Shown here in pieces: positions 1 through 7,449 of a stretch of DNA of 32,459 bases (position 1 is its first letter; every line of letters begins with the position of its first letter). Both the position numbers and the translations under genes were made by a program. The DNA is taken from NCBI GenBank assembly GCA_963934295.1, contig CAWVXY010000036.1, positions 1-32,459 on the forward strand, in the 5' to 3' direction. The DNA is from Seribacter sp963934295 (GTDB lineage Bacteria; Verrucomicrobiota; Verrucomicrobiia; Opitutales; Seribacteraceae). The notes below the pieces were generated by a model, which worked only from the letters and a program-made list of their open reading frames with translations, had not been told where the DNA came from and ran no database searches.

Positions 1-3
1 AAA

Positions 4-79
4 TGGTGGAGCCGATCGGGTTCGAACCGACGACCTCCACAATGCCATTGTGGCGCTCTTCCAACTGAGCTACGGCCCC
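4..79 (-). tRNA. tRNA-Ala (anticodon GGC), with encoded CCA
   Basis: The minus strand folds into a complete 76-nt cloverleaf. The acceptor stem GGGGCCG pairs with CGGCTCC (one G-U pair). The D-arm contains AGCTCAGTTGGAAGAGC, the anticodon stem CCACA/TGTGG encloses the loop ATGGCAT, and the T-arm carries GGTTCGAACC. The anticodon GGC reads GCC/GCT alanine codons. The discriminator base is A and the 3' CCA is encoded in the DNA. The gene lies at the extreme left edge, and its downstream side is outside the window. Confidence 0.97.
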
Positions 80-142
80 AAAAATTAAATGATGCTTAAG
101 AGTCAGACTTTTGTCGAACTCAAATGCTGTTTGATAAAGCTA

Positions 143-1579
143 TTAGGATGGAGGCGGATTACCACGCATCGGAGGGCGGGTAATTTTTAAACCCGTTGTT
201 TTGGATTTGGGTTTGAGGGAAAGCGTAGGTTTGCCTTTTTTTCCTGCACCCAGTTTAGGCTTTAGGGTTGGTTTTAAGCCCGAAGGTGGACGAGTAAGAC
301 CTCCTGTTGGTGCCGAGGGAGCGGGTGGAGCCATAGGCGGAGGAGATGGGGGTGCCGAGGGAACTTCCTCAGGAGCGGGTGAAGGTGCTTCAGATTCTGA
401 AACAGGTTCTTCTTCTGGTGTCGCGGCATCTTCTTCTACCAAAGGAGCGGGAGGTGGAGGGGGAAGGTCTACTGAGGGAGCAGGTGGGGGCATTGGACTG
501 TCATTCTCTTCACCACCGAAGGAAGGGGATGGTAAGGGAGGAACATTATCATCAGATGAATCTTCGGGAGCATCGAGGGGAGCAGGGGAGAAATTGGGAA
601 GTGGAGGTAAAACTCCTTCAGTCGATTCTGATTCTTCCTCATTCACAGGAGATGGGGGAGAAGTTAAATCAACAGGGGGAGGGAGGACAGCCTCATTTTC
701 TTCGTCTCCAAATGATGGTAATGGGGGAGAAGTAGTTTCGCTTGCATCGTCCTCAGCAGGTTCATCATCCGAGTCAAAAGGAGCGGGTGTAAATTTCGGA
801 AGTGGGGGCAATAGATCGTCAGAATCCTCCTGGCTTTCATCGTCTTGAGAAACAGGTTTATCCTCAAATACAGGAGTTGCAGGAGGTAAATCAGGTGTCG
901 AAGGTGGGCTTAAGTCGACAGGAGGGGGGGGAGGTGCATCCTCGTTATCATCTTCAAAAGTAGGAAGATTAGGTAAATTTTCTTCGACCGGTTCATCATT
1001 TGTTTTTTCCACTGTTAATGGAGAATCGTCCTTAACCTCAAAAGCAGGTGGTGCGGGAGTATCATCTACTGATTCTTTCTCGGGTTCTTCAATAGGAGGT
1101 AGAGGTTCAGGAATAGATTTGTTAGGAGGAGAAGTCTTTACAGTTGAAGTCGATGTAACACCTCCGAATTTTTCATCAAATCCACCATCTGCAACTTTTC
1201 TGACCTGAACGACACTAATCCCAGTCTGCCTAGCTATTGCTGCTTTGTTTGGGTTCGGTTCACTGAGAAGCTTTTTGACTTCTTCGTAAACATCCTTGTT
1301 CATGGTAATCGTTTTTCTTCTTCCCGATGCGGTTGTACCAGAAAGTTTATCTCTGAGAGATGGAGCAGCAAAAGGAGTTAAAGCCCGAATGAGATCACTT
1401 ACGCTTTTGTACTCAGTGCCAATTTTTTCATTTACCTTTTCGTGAAGCTTCGACAAATAGGCAGCGTTTCTTTCTTTGCTTTCACGCTTTTCAACTTCCG
1501 CTTTTGCACGTTCTTGAATTTCTTGGAGAATTTTTTCAGGATCTTTGCTGAAATCTACATCGAAGGATATTTTTGTCAT
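143..1579 (-). CDS. Proline-rich, acidic low-complexity protein with an N-terminal HTH-like segment
   Basis: This 478-residue protein is not assigned to a family. Residues 1-60 are charged and helical, a probable coiled coil. Residues 88-135 contain KTITMNKDVYEEVKKLL followed by AAIARQTGISVVQVRKVADG, which reads like a small helix-turn-helix. Residues 141-425 are almost entirely P, E, D, S and A and contain about three diverged repeats starting near 202, 256 and 323. Each has an LPxLPxF motif, then an acidic stretch, then PPPxxDLxPP. Residues 429-472 form a basic tail with about 13 Lys/Arg. No signal peptide or membrane helix is seen, so a cytosolic or nucleoid location is inferred. Start ATG 1579 has no Shine-Dalgarno site. 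A TTGACT -35-like box and three GAACTT repeats lie just upstream. It could be a DNA-binding or scaffold protein, but the function is unknown. Confidence 0.85.
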   Translation of the reverse strand: MTKISFDVDFSKDPEKILQEIQERAKAEVEKRESKERNAAYLSKLHEKVNEKIGTEYKSVSDLIRALTPFAAPSLRDKLSGTTASGRRKTITMNKDVYEEVKKLLSEPNPNKAAIARQTGISVVQVRKVADGGFDEKFGGVTSTSTVKTSPPNKSIPEPLPPIEEPEKESVDDTPAPPAFEVKDDSPLTVEKTNDEPVEENLPNLPTFEDDNEDAPPPPPVDLSPPSTPDLPPATPVFEDKPVSQDDESQEDSDDLLPPLPKFTPAPFDSDDEPAEDDASETTSPPLPSFGDEENEAVLPPPVDLTSPPSPVNEEESESTEGVLPPLPNFSPAPLDAPEDSSDDNVPPLPSPSFGGEENDSPMPPPAPSVDLPPPPPAPLVEEDAATPEEEPVSESEAPSPAPEEVPSAPPSPPPMAPPAPSAPTGGLTRPPSGLKPTLKPKLGAGKKGKPTLSLKPKSKTTGLKITRPPMRGNPPPS

Positions 1580-1594
1580 AATTAGAAGGGTATT

Positions 1595-1622
1595 TAAATA
1601 GATTTAATAGCTTATTAGTCAA
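1595..1622 (-). promoter_or_regulatory. Candidate promoter of the proline-rich HTH gene
   Basis: On the minus strand TTGACT (1622-1617) is followed after 16 nt by TATTTA (1600-1595), a good -35 but weak -10. Transcription would begin about ten bases before ATG 1579, giving a very short leader. Its support is positional: it directly abuts the GAACTT repeats. Confidence 0.3.
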
Positions 1623-1649
1623 AAGTTCTACAAAGTTCTTTGCAAGTTC
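1623..1649 (-). repeat. Three GAACTT direct repeats phased at 10-11 bp
   Basis: On the minus strand GAACTT occurs at 1649-1644, 1638-1633 and 1628-1623, so the copies are 11 and 10 bp apart, one helical turn each. The last copy abuts the candidate -35 box of the gene starting at 1579. This arrangement is typical of an activator or repressor binding array. The binding protein is unknown. Confidence 0.4.
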
Positions 1650-1702
1650 AATTTAATTTAATTGTTAAATGCATATTTTTGTTAGACCTTTTAGAGGCTT
1701 GA

Positions 1703-2428
1703 TCATACTAAAAGATTTCTGAGTGATACTGTGCCCTCATAGAGTGCCTTGCCGACAATGACACCTTCAATATTGGGGAATTGAACGGCAAGCTTTTCGA
1801 GATCTGCGATATCGCTTTCTCGGGTAACTCCACCCGATGCAATCACTTGGCAATTGGGAACGGATTGAGCCATCTTTTGCTGAGCTTCTAAATTGGGACC
1901 CTGCATCGCTCCGTCTGTAGCTACATCGGTATGAATAATCCATCGAACTCCTAAGCTTTCCAATTGTTGAGCTAAGGCGATAGCTTCGGTCTTGGATGTT
2001 TCCACCCAACCCTTAGTGGCAACAAGTCCATCCTTTGCGTCGATACCAACCACAATTTTTTCGGGTCCAAATTTTTTAATCAATTCACCGACCCAATCTG
2101 GCTCGGAGCAAGCACGGGTTCCAATAATGACCCGGTTAAGACCCAAACTGAGGGCTCTTTCAATTGCTTCTTCATTTCGCATCCCTCCGCCGAGTTGAAC
2201 TTTTAAACCTTCGACCTCTAAAATAGAACGGACTGCATCTAAATTAGCGGACGCACCGTTAAAAGCACCATCAAGATCAACCACATGCAAATGAGTCGCT
2301 CCATCGCTTCTCCAGATATTTGCGGGTTCAGCGGGATTTTCATAATAGACGGTTTCTTGATCCGCTTTTCCCTGAAAAAGGCGAACACAACGACCTTTGC
2401 GTAAATCGATAGCTGGGTAAATTGTCAT
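1703..2428 (-). CDS. hisA: Phosphoribosylformimino-AICAR-phosphate isomerase (HisA)
   Basis: This cytosolic (beta/alpha)8 enzyme catalyses the fourth step of histidine synthesis, the Amadori rearrangement of ProFAR to PRFAR. Its 241 residues are the normal length. The family start motif MTIYPAIDLRKGRCVRLFQG supplies catalytic Asp8. VVGIDAKDG supplies the second catalytic Asp (Asp130). Phosphate-binding glycine motifs are seen at LGGGMR, IASGGV and GVIVGKALYEG. It has no other his genes beside it. It is divergent from the M42 peptidase, with a 120-bp shared upstream region. No clear terminator follows it. The start is set by the family alignment. Confidence 0.97.
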   Translation of the reverse strand: MTIYPAIDLRKGRCVRLFQGKADQETVYYENPAEPANIWRSDGATHLHVVDLDGAFNGASANLDAVRSILEVEGLKVQLGGGMRNEEAIERALSLGLNRVIIGTRACSEPDWVGELIKKFGPEKIVVGIDAKDGLVATKGWVETSKTEAIALAQQLESLGVRWIIHTDVATDGAMQGPNLEAQQKMAQSVPNCQVIASGGVTRESDIADLEKLAVQFPNIEGVIVGKALYEGTVSLRNLLV

Positions 2429-2548
2429 CCTTTATGCTCATAAAAGATTTTAAGTTTTTCGCGATGTAAAAAAGGAAAAACTTATTTTTACTGGGACTTG
2501 CCAAAATATTATTACGCGATTAAGTCTGTTTATTTATAAACTATCATT
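2429..2548. promoter_or_regulatory. Divergent intergenic region between hisA and the M42 peptidase gene
   Basis: This AT-rich 120-bp spacer must hold promoters for both directions. On the plus strand TATAAA (2535-2540) lies 8 nt before ATG 2549 with no good -35 box; another option is TTGCCA (2498-2503), 17 nt before TAAGTC. No Shine-Dalgarno site precedes 2549. No strong individual call is possible. Confidence 0.35.
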
Positions 2549-3640
2549 ATGCCAAAGAATACAAAACCTAAGCCTAAACCCCGTAATCCAGTTGCACCTG
2601 CATTTCTTAAAGAATTACTTCAAGCAAGATCACCTTCCGGTTATGAAGAGGAAGCCCGTGAGGTGGTACGGAAAAGAATGGCTTCTGTGGCAGATTCTTT
2701 CACGGTTGATGCTTTAGGTAGTTGCCATGCAACTCTGGGTGAAAAGGGTTCGCCAACCCTCATGCTTGCCGGGCATATTGATGAACTTGGCCTTATTATC
2801 AAACATGTGAGTGAAAAGGGATTTCTTTATTTTGATGCGATTGGTGGACATGACCGGGCTATGATTTCGGGCAGGCGGGTTGATATTATGACTCGAAAAG
2901 GAATTATTCGTGGAGTGACTGGTAAACGGGCTATCCATTTAATGACACCAGAGGATCGGAGGAAAGTTCCAGAGATGCACCAAATGTGGATCGATATAGG
3001 GGCGAAAGATAAGAAAGAAGCACTTTCGCGGGTTACTATTGGTGACCCTGCGGTGTATGTACATGGATTTGAAAAACTACATGGACCTTTGGCAGTTTCC
3101 CGTGCATTTGATGATAAGTCCGGGGCTTACACGGTGAATGAGGCTTTGCTTCGTTTGGCGAAAGGAAGAAAGCCGTCCTGTAAAGTGGTTGCAGTCTCTA
3201 CCTCTCAAGAGGAAATCGGTACGAGGGGGGCGATTACATCGGCTCATTTGGCTAACCCAGATGTTGCATTAGCGGTGGATGTGAGTCACGCGACCGACCA
3301 TCCGGATGCGGATCACCGAAAATATGGTGCTTTTACTCTGGGTGGTGGGCCGATACTTACCCGTGGGCCGAATGTGCATCCGGCTGTATTTGATCGATTG
3401 ATGGATTGTGCGGAAAAAGAGGGGATGCCTGTGCAGATCGAGGCAGATCCCCGTCCAACAGGAACCGATGCCCGGGCTATTCAAATTGCCCGGAATGGGG
3501 TGCCGACCGGATTAGTGGGGATTCCGCTTCGTTACATGCATACCCCAAGCGAAGTGATCGACCTGAATGATTTGGAAGCGGTTGTTCAACTTTTAGTTTC
3601 TTTTGCCCGTTCACTGCGCAAGGGAGAAAAGTTTATTTGA
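2549..3640 (+). CDS. M42-family metallo-aminopeptidase (FrvX/glutamyl aminopeptidase-like)
   Basis: This cytosolic dinuclear-metal aminopeptidase of 363 residues has the normal M42 length. All expected ligands can be placed: His76 in LAGHIDELG, the bridging Asp188 in SRAFDDKSG, the catalytic Glu221 and metal-binding Glu222 in TSQEEIGTRGA, Asp244 in AVDVSHATDHPD, and His331 in RYMHTPSEVI. Such enzymes trim peptides from the N-terminus, often as large tetrahedral dodecamers; substrate preference cannot be read from the sequence. The first 15 residues are rich in Lys and Pro (KPKPKPRNP) and precede the conserved core, so a later start is possible, but no good alternative is seen. It stands alone, divergent from hisA. 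Confidence 0.93.
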   Translation: MPKNTKPKPKPRNPVAPAFLKELLQARSPSGYEEEAREVVRKRMASVADSFTVDALGSCHATLGEKGSPTLMLAGHIDELGLIIKHVSEKGFLYFDAIGGHDRAMISGRRVDIMTRKGIIRGVTGKRAIHLMTPEDRRKVPEMHQMWIDIGAKDKKEALSRVTIGDPAVYVHGFEKLHGPLAVSRAFDDKSGAYTVNEALLRLAKGRKPSCKVVAVSTSQEEIGTRGAITSAHLANPDVALAVDVSHATDHPDADHRKYGAFTLGGGPILTRGPNVHPAVFDRLMDCAEKEGMPVQIEADPRPTGTDARAIQIARNGVPTGLVGIPLRYMHTPSEVIDLNDLEAVVQLLVSFARSLRKGEKFI

Positions 3641-3732
3641 TTAAATAATTTCCATAGCTTGAAATAATTTAACTATTCTGTTACGCTAAAATCTTTGATT
3701 GGTAAAAATTTTAAACCACACTTAAATTAATT

Positions 3733-4446
3733 ATGAAAGAACAAGTATACGATCTTCAATCCGTTGCCAAAAGCTCAGCCTCCGAAAGAGCGAGTTTTAT
3801 CCGCAGGACATACGCACATTTGGCTGTGGCCATCCTCGGGTTTATTGCAATTGAATATTATTTGGTAAACTCTCCATTTGCAGCCAAGCTTGCTGCTAGC
3901 ATGACTGGTGGAATGAGCTGGCTGGTTGTACTGGGCCTTTTTATGGGGGTGAGCTATATCGCAAATAAGTTGGCAGTTTCGCAAACATCACAACAAATGC
4001 AGTATCTAGGTTTAGCCCTTTTCGTGGTTGCCGAGGCTATTGTTTTTCTTCCACTCCTATATATTGCAACCTTTTATGCAGGTGAAGGGATTATTGGGAC
4101 TGCAGGTTTAATGACCCTTCTTTTAGTGGGTGGAATCACCGCAACTGTTTTTATAACTAAAAAAGATTTCTCTTTTATGGGGAGTATTCTCTCAATTGGT
4201 GGATTTGTTGCCTTAGGGTTTATAATTTGCAGTATGGTTTTCGGTTTTTCCCTTGGTCTAATCTTTTCTTCGGTAATGGTTGTATTTGCTGCCGGTTCTG
4301 TTCTGTACAGTACATCAAATGTAATGCATCAATATAGAACGGATCAACATGTTGCCGCCGCTCTTTCCCTTTTCGCATCTGTGGCGCTTTTATTTTTCTA
4401 CATCCTACAAGTGTTGATGAGCTTGGCTGGTGGAAGTGACGATTGA
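3733..4446 (+). CDS. Bax inhibitor-1/YccA family integral membrane protein
   Basis: This 237-residue polytopic inner-membrane protein matches the BI-1 (TMBIM) family. It has a short cytosolic N-terminus containing FIRRTYAHLAVAI, then about seven hydrophobic segments over residues 28-232. The family's late segment (FAAGSVLYSTSNVMHQY) is recognisable, although the canonical acidic YDTQ-like motif is changed to YSTSN. Bacterial members act as pH-sensitive calcium leak channels or associate with FtsH; which applies here cannot be told. It is monocistronic, 92 bp after the M42 gene, and convergent with folK only 4 bp away. A strong hairpin plus T-tract inside the folK 3' end (4499-4533) probably terminates its transcript. 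Confidence 0.92.
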   Translation: MKEQVYDLQSVAKSSASERASFIRRTYAHLAVAILGFIAIEYYLVNSPFAAKLAASMTGGMSWLVVLGLFMGVSYIANKLAVSQTSQQMQYLGLALFVVAEAIVFLPLLYIATFYAGEGIIGTAGLMTLLLVGGITATVFITKKDFSFMGSILSIGGFVALGFIICSMVFGFSLGLIFSSVMVVFAAGSVLYSTSNVMHQYRTDQHVAAALSLFASVALLFFYILQVLMSLAGGSDD

Positions 4447-4450
4447 TCGT

Positions 4451-4954
4451 TCAGATCAAGTAATCCCAATACTCGGGGTTCTCTTCTACAAATCTTTTCT
4501 GAAGTCCGCTTAATGCGGACTTCAGTGTTTTTGAACCCCATGCAGGTTGAGTTAATCTGGGATTCAGGTCCAGCAGAGGAAGTAAAACGAAATCACGATC
4601 GAGTATACCAGGATGGGGTAGAGTAAGGTTTTCTGATTCAAGTGTAAGCTCTTTGTAAACGAGTAGATCGAGATCAATGATTCGGGGACCATTTTTATGG
4701 ATTACTTTTTTTCCCAATTTCTTTTCTATAATCTGTAATTGGGAAAGAAGTTCGAGGGGTGGGGATTCCGTTCTGATCTGCACTGCTGCATTTATAAATG
4801 GAGGCTGGTCTGCGTATCCAAATGGGGCAGATTTGAAAAGGCGGGATATCTTTTCAATAATCACAAAATCAGAGATTAAGTGAAGAGCTTTTTCAAATGT
4901 CTCCTTGGGGTTTCCGAGATTACCCCCTAAACCAAGGTATGCTTCAGCGTTCAA
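4451..4954 (-). CDS. folK: HPPK: hydroxymethyldihydropterin pyrophosphokinase
   Basis: This enzyme transfers pyrophosphate from ATP to 6-hydroxymethyl-7,8-dihydropterin, making the substrate for FolP. Its 167 residues are the usual length. The N-terminus AYLGLGGNLGNPKETF, the middle FINAAVQI, and the signature GPRIIDLDLLVY (the Asp pair binds Mg-ATP) are all present. So is LPHPGILDRDFVLLPLLDL. It is the last gene of the seven-gene folate operon and overlaps folB by 11 bp, implying translational coupling. Its 3' end contains a perfect 11-bp inverted repeat that probably serves as a terminator for the opposite strand. Confidence 0.97.
   Translation of the reverse strand: MNAEAYLGLGGNLGNPKETFEKALHLISDFVIIEKISRLFKSAPFGYADQPPFINAAVQIRTESPPLELLSQLQIIEKKLGKKVIHKNGPRIIDLDLLVYKELTLESENLTLPHPGILDRDFVLLPLLDLNPRLTQPAWGSKTLKSALSGLQKRFVEENPEYWDYLI
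4499..4533 (+). terminator. Intrinsic terminator for the BI-1 gene, inside the folK coding sequence
   Basis: Positions 4499-4509 and 4515-4525 form a perfect 11-bp inverted repeat (CTGAAGTCCGC / GCGGACTTCAG) around the loop TTAAT. TGTTTTTG follows on the plus strand. The T-tract is only on the plus side, so it suits the BI-1 gene that ends at 4446. It lies within the last codons of the convergent folK. Confidence 0.75.
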
Positions 4955-5294
4955 CTTCCACGCGAATTTCTCTTAAGCCGAGTTTTTTTGTATAGCGAGG
5001 TTTGTCGACAGAGAGTTTTACTTTATCGACGGGGAAACTTTGTTTGATCTCAGAGGCTAATAAGTGTGCAAATTTTTCAAGGGTTTTTCCATCATAAGAG
5101 GTAGAGAATTCTCTTACATGAGAAATGAGATCGCGATAATCGATACCTTCTGCAATTTCATCTGATTCTTTAATACCAGCAAAATCATAAGACAAATCGA
5201 GAGAGACCAATAAATCCTGGGGTGCATATTGTTCCTCTTCCAACAACCCGATACGGGCCATAACCTCGATTCCAACTAGTTGAATTTTTCCCAT
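4944..5294 (-). CDS. folB: Dihydroneopterin aldolase
   Basis: FolB converts 7,8-dihydroneopterin to 6-hydroxymethyl-7,8-dihydropterin and glycolaldehyde. Its 116 residues are standard length. Family landmarks are GIEVMARIGLLEEEQ (the conserved Glu of the pterin site), IDYRDLI, TLEKFAHLLASEI (the Glu that anchors the pterin) and VDKPRYTKKLG with the conserved catalytic-site Lys. It is cytosolic and usually octameric. It lies 20 bp after folP and overlaps folK by 11 bp, so it is clearly part of the folate operon. Its product is the direct substrate of the next gene's enzyme. Confidence 0.96.
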   Translation of the reverse strand: MGKIQLVGIEVMARIGLLEEEQYAPQDLLVSLDLSYDFAGIKESDEIAEGIDYRDLISHVREFSTSYDGKTLEKFAHLLASEIKQSFPVDKVKLSVDKPRYTKKLGLREIRVEVER

Positions 5295-5314
5295 TTAGTT
5301 AACTTTTATGAAAA

Positions 5315-6139
5315 TTATTCGAAAAGAGCGAGTTCCTTTGCGACAGAGATTGCTTGAATAGTTTCCTGCACATCATGAACACGAATAATCTCAACACCTT
5401 GAGGAATAGCAGCCAGAGCGGAAGCGATCGACCCGCCTAACCGATTCTCAGTTTTTGGCACATTGCAAAGATGATCAATCCATGATTTTCGGGATGAACC
5501 GAGCAATATTCCCCAGGCATCGTCCTTAAACTCTCTCAGGTTACGCATTAATGTGATATTATGTTCGAGTGATTTCCCAAAACCGATTCCTGGATCTATC
5601 CAAATCCGCGGAAATTTTCTTTCACTTAGGTCTTCTTTTTTTTGGTTAAAAAAGGAAAGAATTTCTTCGATAATATTTTGATAACTCGGTGCTTCTTGCA
5701 TTGTTTGTGGACTACCTTTTACATGCATTAAAACAAAGCCTGCACCATAGGCTTGAGCAAGATCGAGTAGCTGTGTGTTTCCACCAGAAACATCGTTGAT
5801 TATGTGTGCACCATATTCTAGTCCGATCTTGGCTACTCCTGGTTTGGTTGTGTCGAGAGAGATTATGAATTGATCTTTGGGAAGTTTTTCTAGGACTGGG
5901 AGAATCCTGCTGAGTTCTTCCTCTTCCGAAACGGGGTCACTTCCGGGACGGGTACTTTCTCCACCAATATCAATTATTTGAGCTCCCTGTTGGATCATTT
6001 CTAAAGCCTGATTTACTGCAATTTCCGGTTCTAAAAATTTACCCCCATCGCTAAATGAATCCGGAGTCAGGTTTAAAATTCCCATTATTGCAGGATATTT
6101 TAGGTCAAAATTTTGACCATTAAATTGATAGTCAGGCAT
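5315..6139 (-). CDS. folP: Dihydropteroate synthase
   Basis: FolP condenses hydroxymethyldihydropterin pyrophosphate with p-aminobenzoate to form 7,8-dihydropteroate; it is the sulfonamide target. The 274-residue protein carries the signatures MGILNLTPDSFSDGG near residue 19, IDIGGESTRPGSDPVSEEEE, ISLDTTKPGVA, IINDVSGG, VLMHVKGSPQTMQ and IDPGIGFGKSLEHN. GSSRKSW and the C-terminal IIRVHDVQETIQA complete the TIM barrel. It overlaps pabC by 8 bp, so the enzymes that make and use p-aminobenzoate are translationally linked. No Shine-Dalgarno site is visible at its ATG, consistent with coupling. Confidence 0.97.
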   Translation of the reverse strand: MPDYQFNGQNFDLKYPAIMGILNLTPDSFSDGGKFLEPEIAVNQALEMIQQGAQIIDIGGESTRPGSDPVSEEEELSRILPVLEKLPKDQFIISLDTTKPGVAKIGLEYGAHIINDVSGGNTQLLDLAQAYGAGFVLMHVKGSPQTMQEAPSYQNIIEEILSFFNQKKEDLSERKFPRIWIDPGIGFGKSLEHNITLMRNLREFKDDAWGILLGSSRKSWIDHLCNVPKTENRLGGSIASALAAIPQGVEIIRVHDVQETIQAISVAKELALFE

Positions 6140-6887
6140 TCGTGTCTGTTATTAATTGTTCATAAATCAACCTAACTTCTTTAAATACATCATTAGAACG
6201 GGAAGACCAACCTAGTTCAGGTAGTGAAGTCAGAGGAGCCACTCCTCTACCTGTTCCACAAAGAAGGACTTCATCAAATTGAGAGATGTCCTGATCCAAT
6301 GGAGAAGATCTGGTAATGGAAAAAGAATCTTGTAATCGAGATATGAGATGGCGAAGAGTGATACCCTGAAGGATTCGTTTTTCTGGAATCATAAGATTGT
6401 TGCCCTGAACAAAAATGAGGTTTGCAGTTGCAGATTCGCGAATGTCATTGTCCTTGGGGTCAATGATAATCCAGTCCTCGGATGTAATATCCAATTCAGA
6501 AAGTCTACCGTATAAATCTTTTTCTTCCGTTGATTTTGCAGCTGGTATTGGTCGGCGGTATTGCATGAGCCAACCTTCGACTTCTTTTCCATCGGATTCT
6601 GCGGGACGATCTGAGATTCCAATAGATTGCTCAAAAAGGCAGATTCGAATGAGTCCTTCGCCGCTTGATAAATTTGACAAATATTCATCAAGCCTCTTTT
6701 CGATAATCGTTTGATCGGGAATCCATTTTTGTCTTAAAAGTTGTGCCGATTCCAATAGCCTTTTAAGGTGTGCATCACGGAAGGGCATATTTCCGTTCGG
6801 TAACAATCGAATAGTGGAGAATGCCCCTGCAGTTCCCCAAGGTTCAAGATGTTTGGTCGGTTCTCCCGATATTGTCCACGCATGCAT
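6132..6887 (-). CDS. pabC: Class IV PLP aminotransferase-fold enzyme, probable aminodeoxychorismate lyase
   Basis: This 251-residue fold-type IV PLP protein has GAFSTIRLLPNGNMPFRDAHLKRL at the N-terminus, Lys118 as the likely PLP lysine (AAKSTEEKDLYGRL), Glu151 in DIRESATANLIFV, and the phosphate-binding ILQGITLRHLI. Alone this could be a branched-chain or D-amino-acid aminotransferase. The position between pabA and folP makes 4-amino-4-deoxychorismate lyase, which releases p-aminobenzoate and pyruvate, the best call. The start ATG 6887 lies 44 bp inside pabA, an unusually long overlap, but the residues encoded there lead straight into the conserved core. Confidence 0.88.
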   Translation of the reverse strand: MHAWTISGEPTKHLEPWGTAGAFSTIRLLPNGNMPFRDAHLKRLLESAQLLRQKWIPDQTIIEKRLDEYLSNLSSGEGLIRICLFEQSIGISDRPAESDGKEVEGWLMQYRRPIPAAKSTEEKDLYGRLSELDITSEDWIIIDPKDNDIRESATANLIFVQGNNLMIPEKRILQGITLRHLISRLQDSFSITRSSPLDQDISQFDEVLLCGTGRGVAPLTSLPELGWSSRSNDVFKEVRLIYEQLITDTNA

Positions 6888-7449
6888 GACGAATATTCTG
6901 AATAATAGTATGTCCTTGATTGGTTAAAAATGATTCCGGATGATATTGCAATCCAAAGAGTTTACGGTCCAGATCTTCGAAAGATAGGGGAGTTTTACGA
7001 AGTGGATCATGTGCGGTAATTTTAATCGTCTCCTTTAGGGAATGTAAACTATCGGGGTGCACTTGAAGGGAATGATAACGGGCAACCCGAAGAGGATTTC
7101 CAATTTCCCTGTAGGTCTTACTTTTGGGAATAATTTCAATATCGGTTTCCACTCCATGTAAAACTTGATCCTGCCTTGCAATTCGAGCACCTTCTTCCTG
7201 TAGGATGAGCTGGAATCCCAAGCAAATTCCAAGTATTGGTTTGTTACCCACTATTTCTCTGTAAAGATTTTTTGTTTCTGGATAATCATCGGGTTTCCCT
7301 GGACCTGGAGAGAACACAATAAGCTCAGCTTCCTTAATTTGTCTTTGTTTAATTTCTTTACGATCAATTACTGAAACCCTATCGAAATTTGCTAAGAGGT
7401 GTTCCAAATTTCGAGTGAAAGAATCCTGATGGTCAACAATGAGAATCAT
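6844..7449 (-). CDS. pabA: Aminodeoxychorismate synthase, glutamine amidotransferase subunit
   Basis: PabA hydrolyses glutamine and passes ammonia to PabB. The 201-residue class I amidotransferase starts ILIVDHQDSFTRNLEHLL and has the oxyanion motif SPGPGKPDD. The nucleophile is Cys76 in LGICLGFQ (the residue after Gly is Phe where His is usual), and the triad is completed by His170 and Glu172 in LQYHPES. TrpG proteins look alike; the pab/fol neighbours decide for PabA, although such subunits sometimes serve both pathways. It overlaps pabB by 4 bp (ATGA) and pabC by 44 bp. Confidence 0.92.
   Translation of the reverse strand: MILIVDHQDSFTRNLEHLLANFDRVSVIDRKEIKQRQIKEAELIVFSPGPGKPDDYPETKNLYREIVGNKPILGICLGFQLILQEEGARIARQDQVLHGVETDIEIIPKSKTYREIGNPLRVARYHSLQVHPDSLHSLKETIKITAHDPLRKTPLSFEDLDRKLFGLQYHPESFLTNQGHTIIQNIRHACVDNIGRTDQTS

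Noticed and set aside
201..848. A 215-residue plus-strand ORF rich in Gly and Ser
   Set aside because: It lies opposite the Pro-rich repeats (CCN codons read as GGN on the other strand). The minus-strand protein has a proper start and a structured N-terminus.
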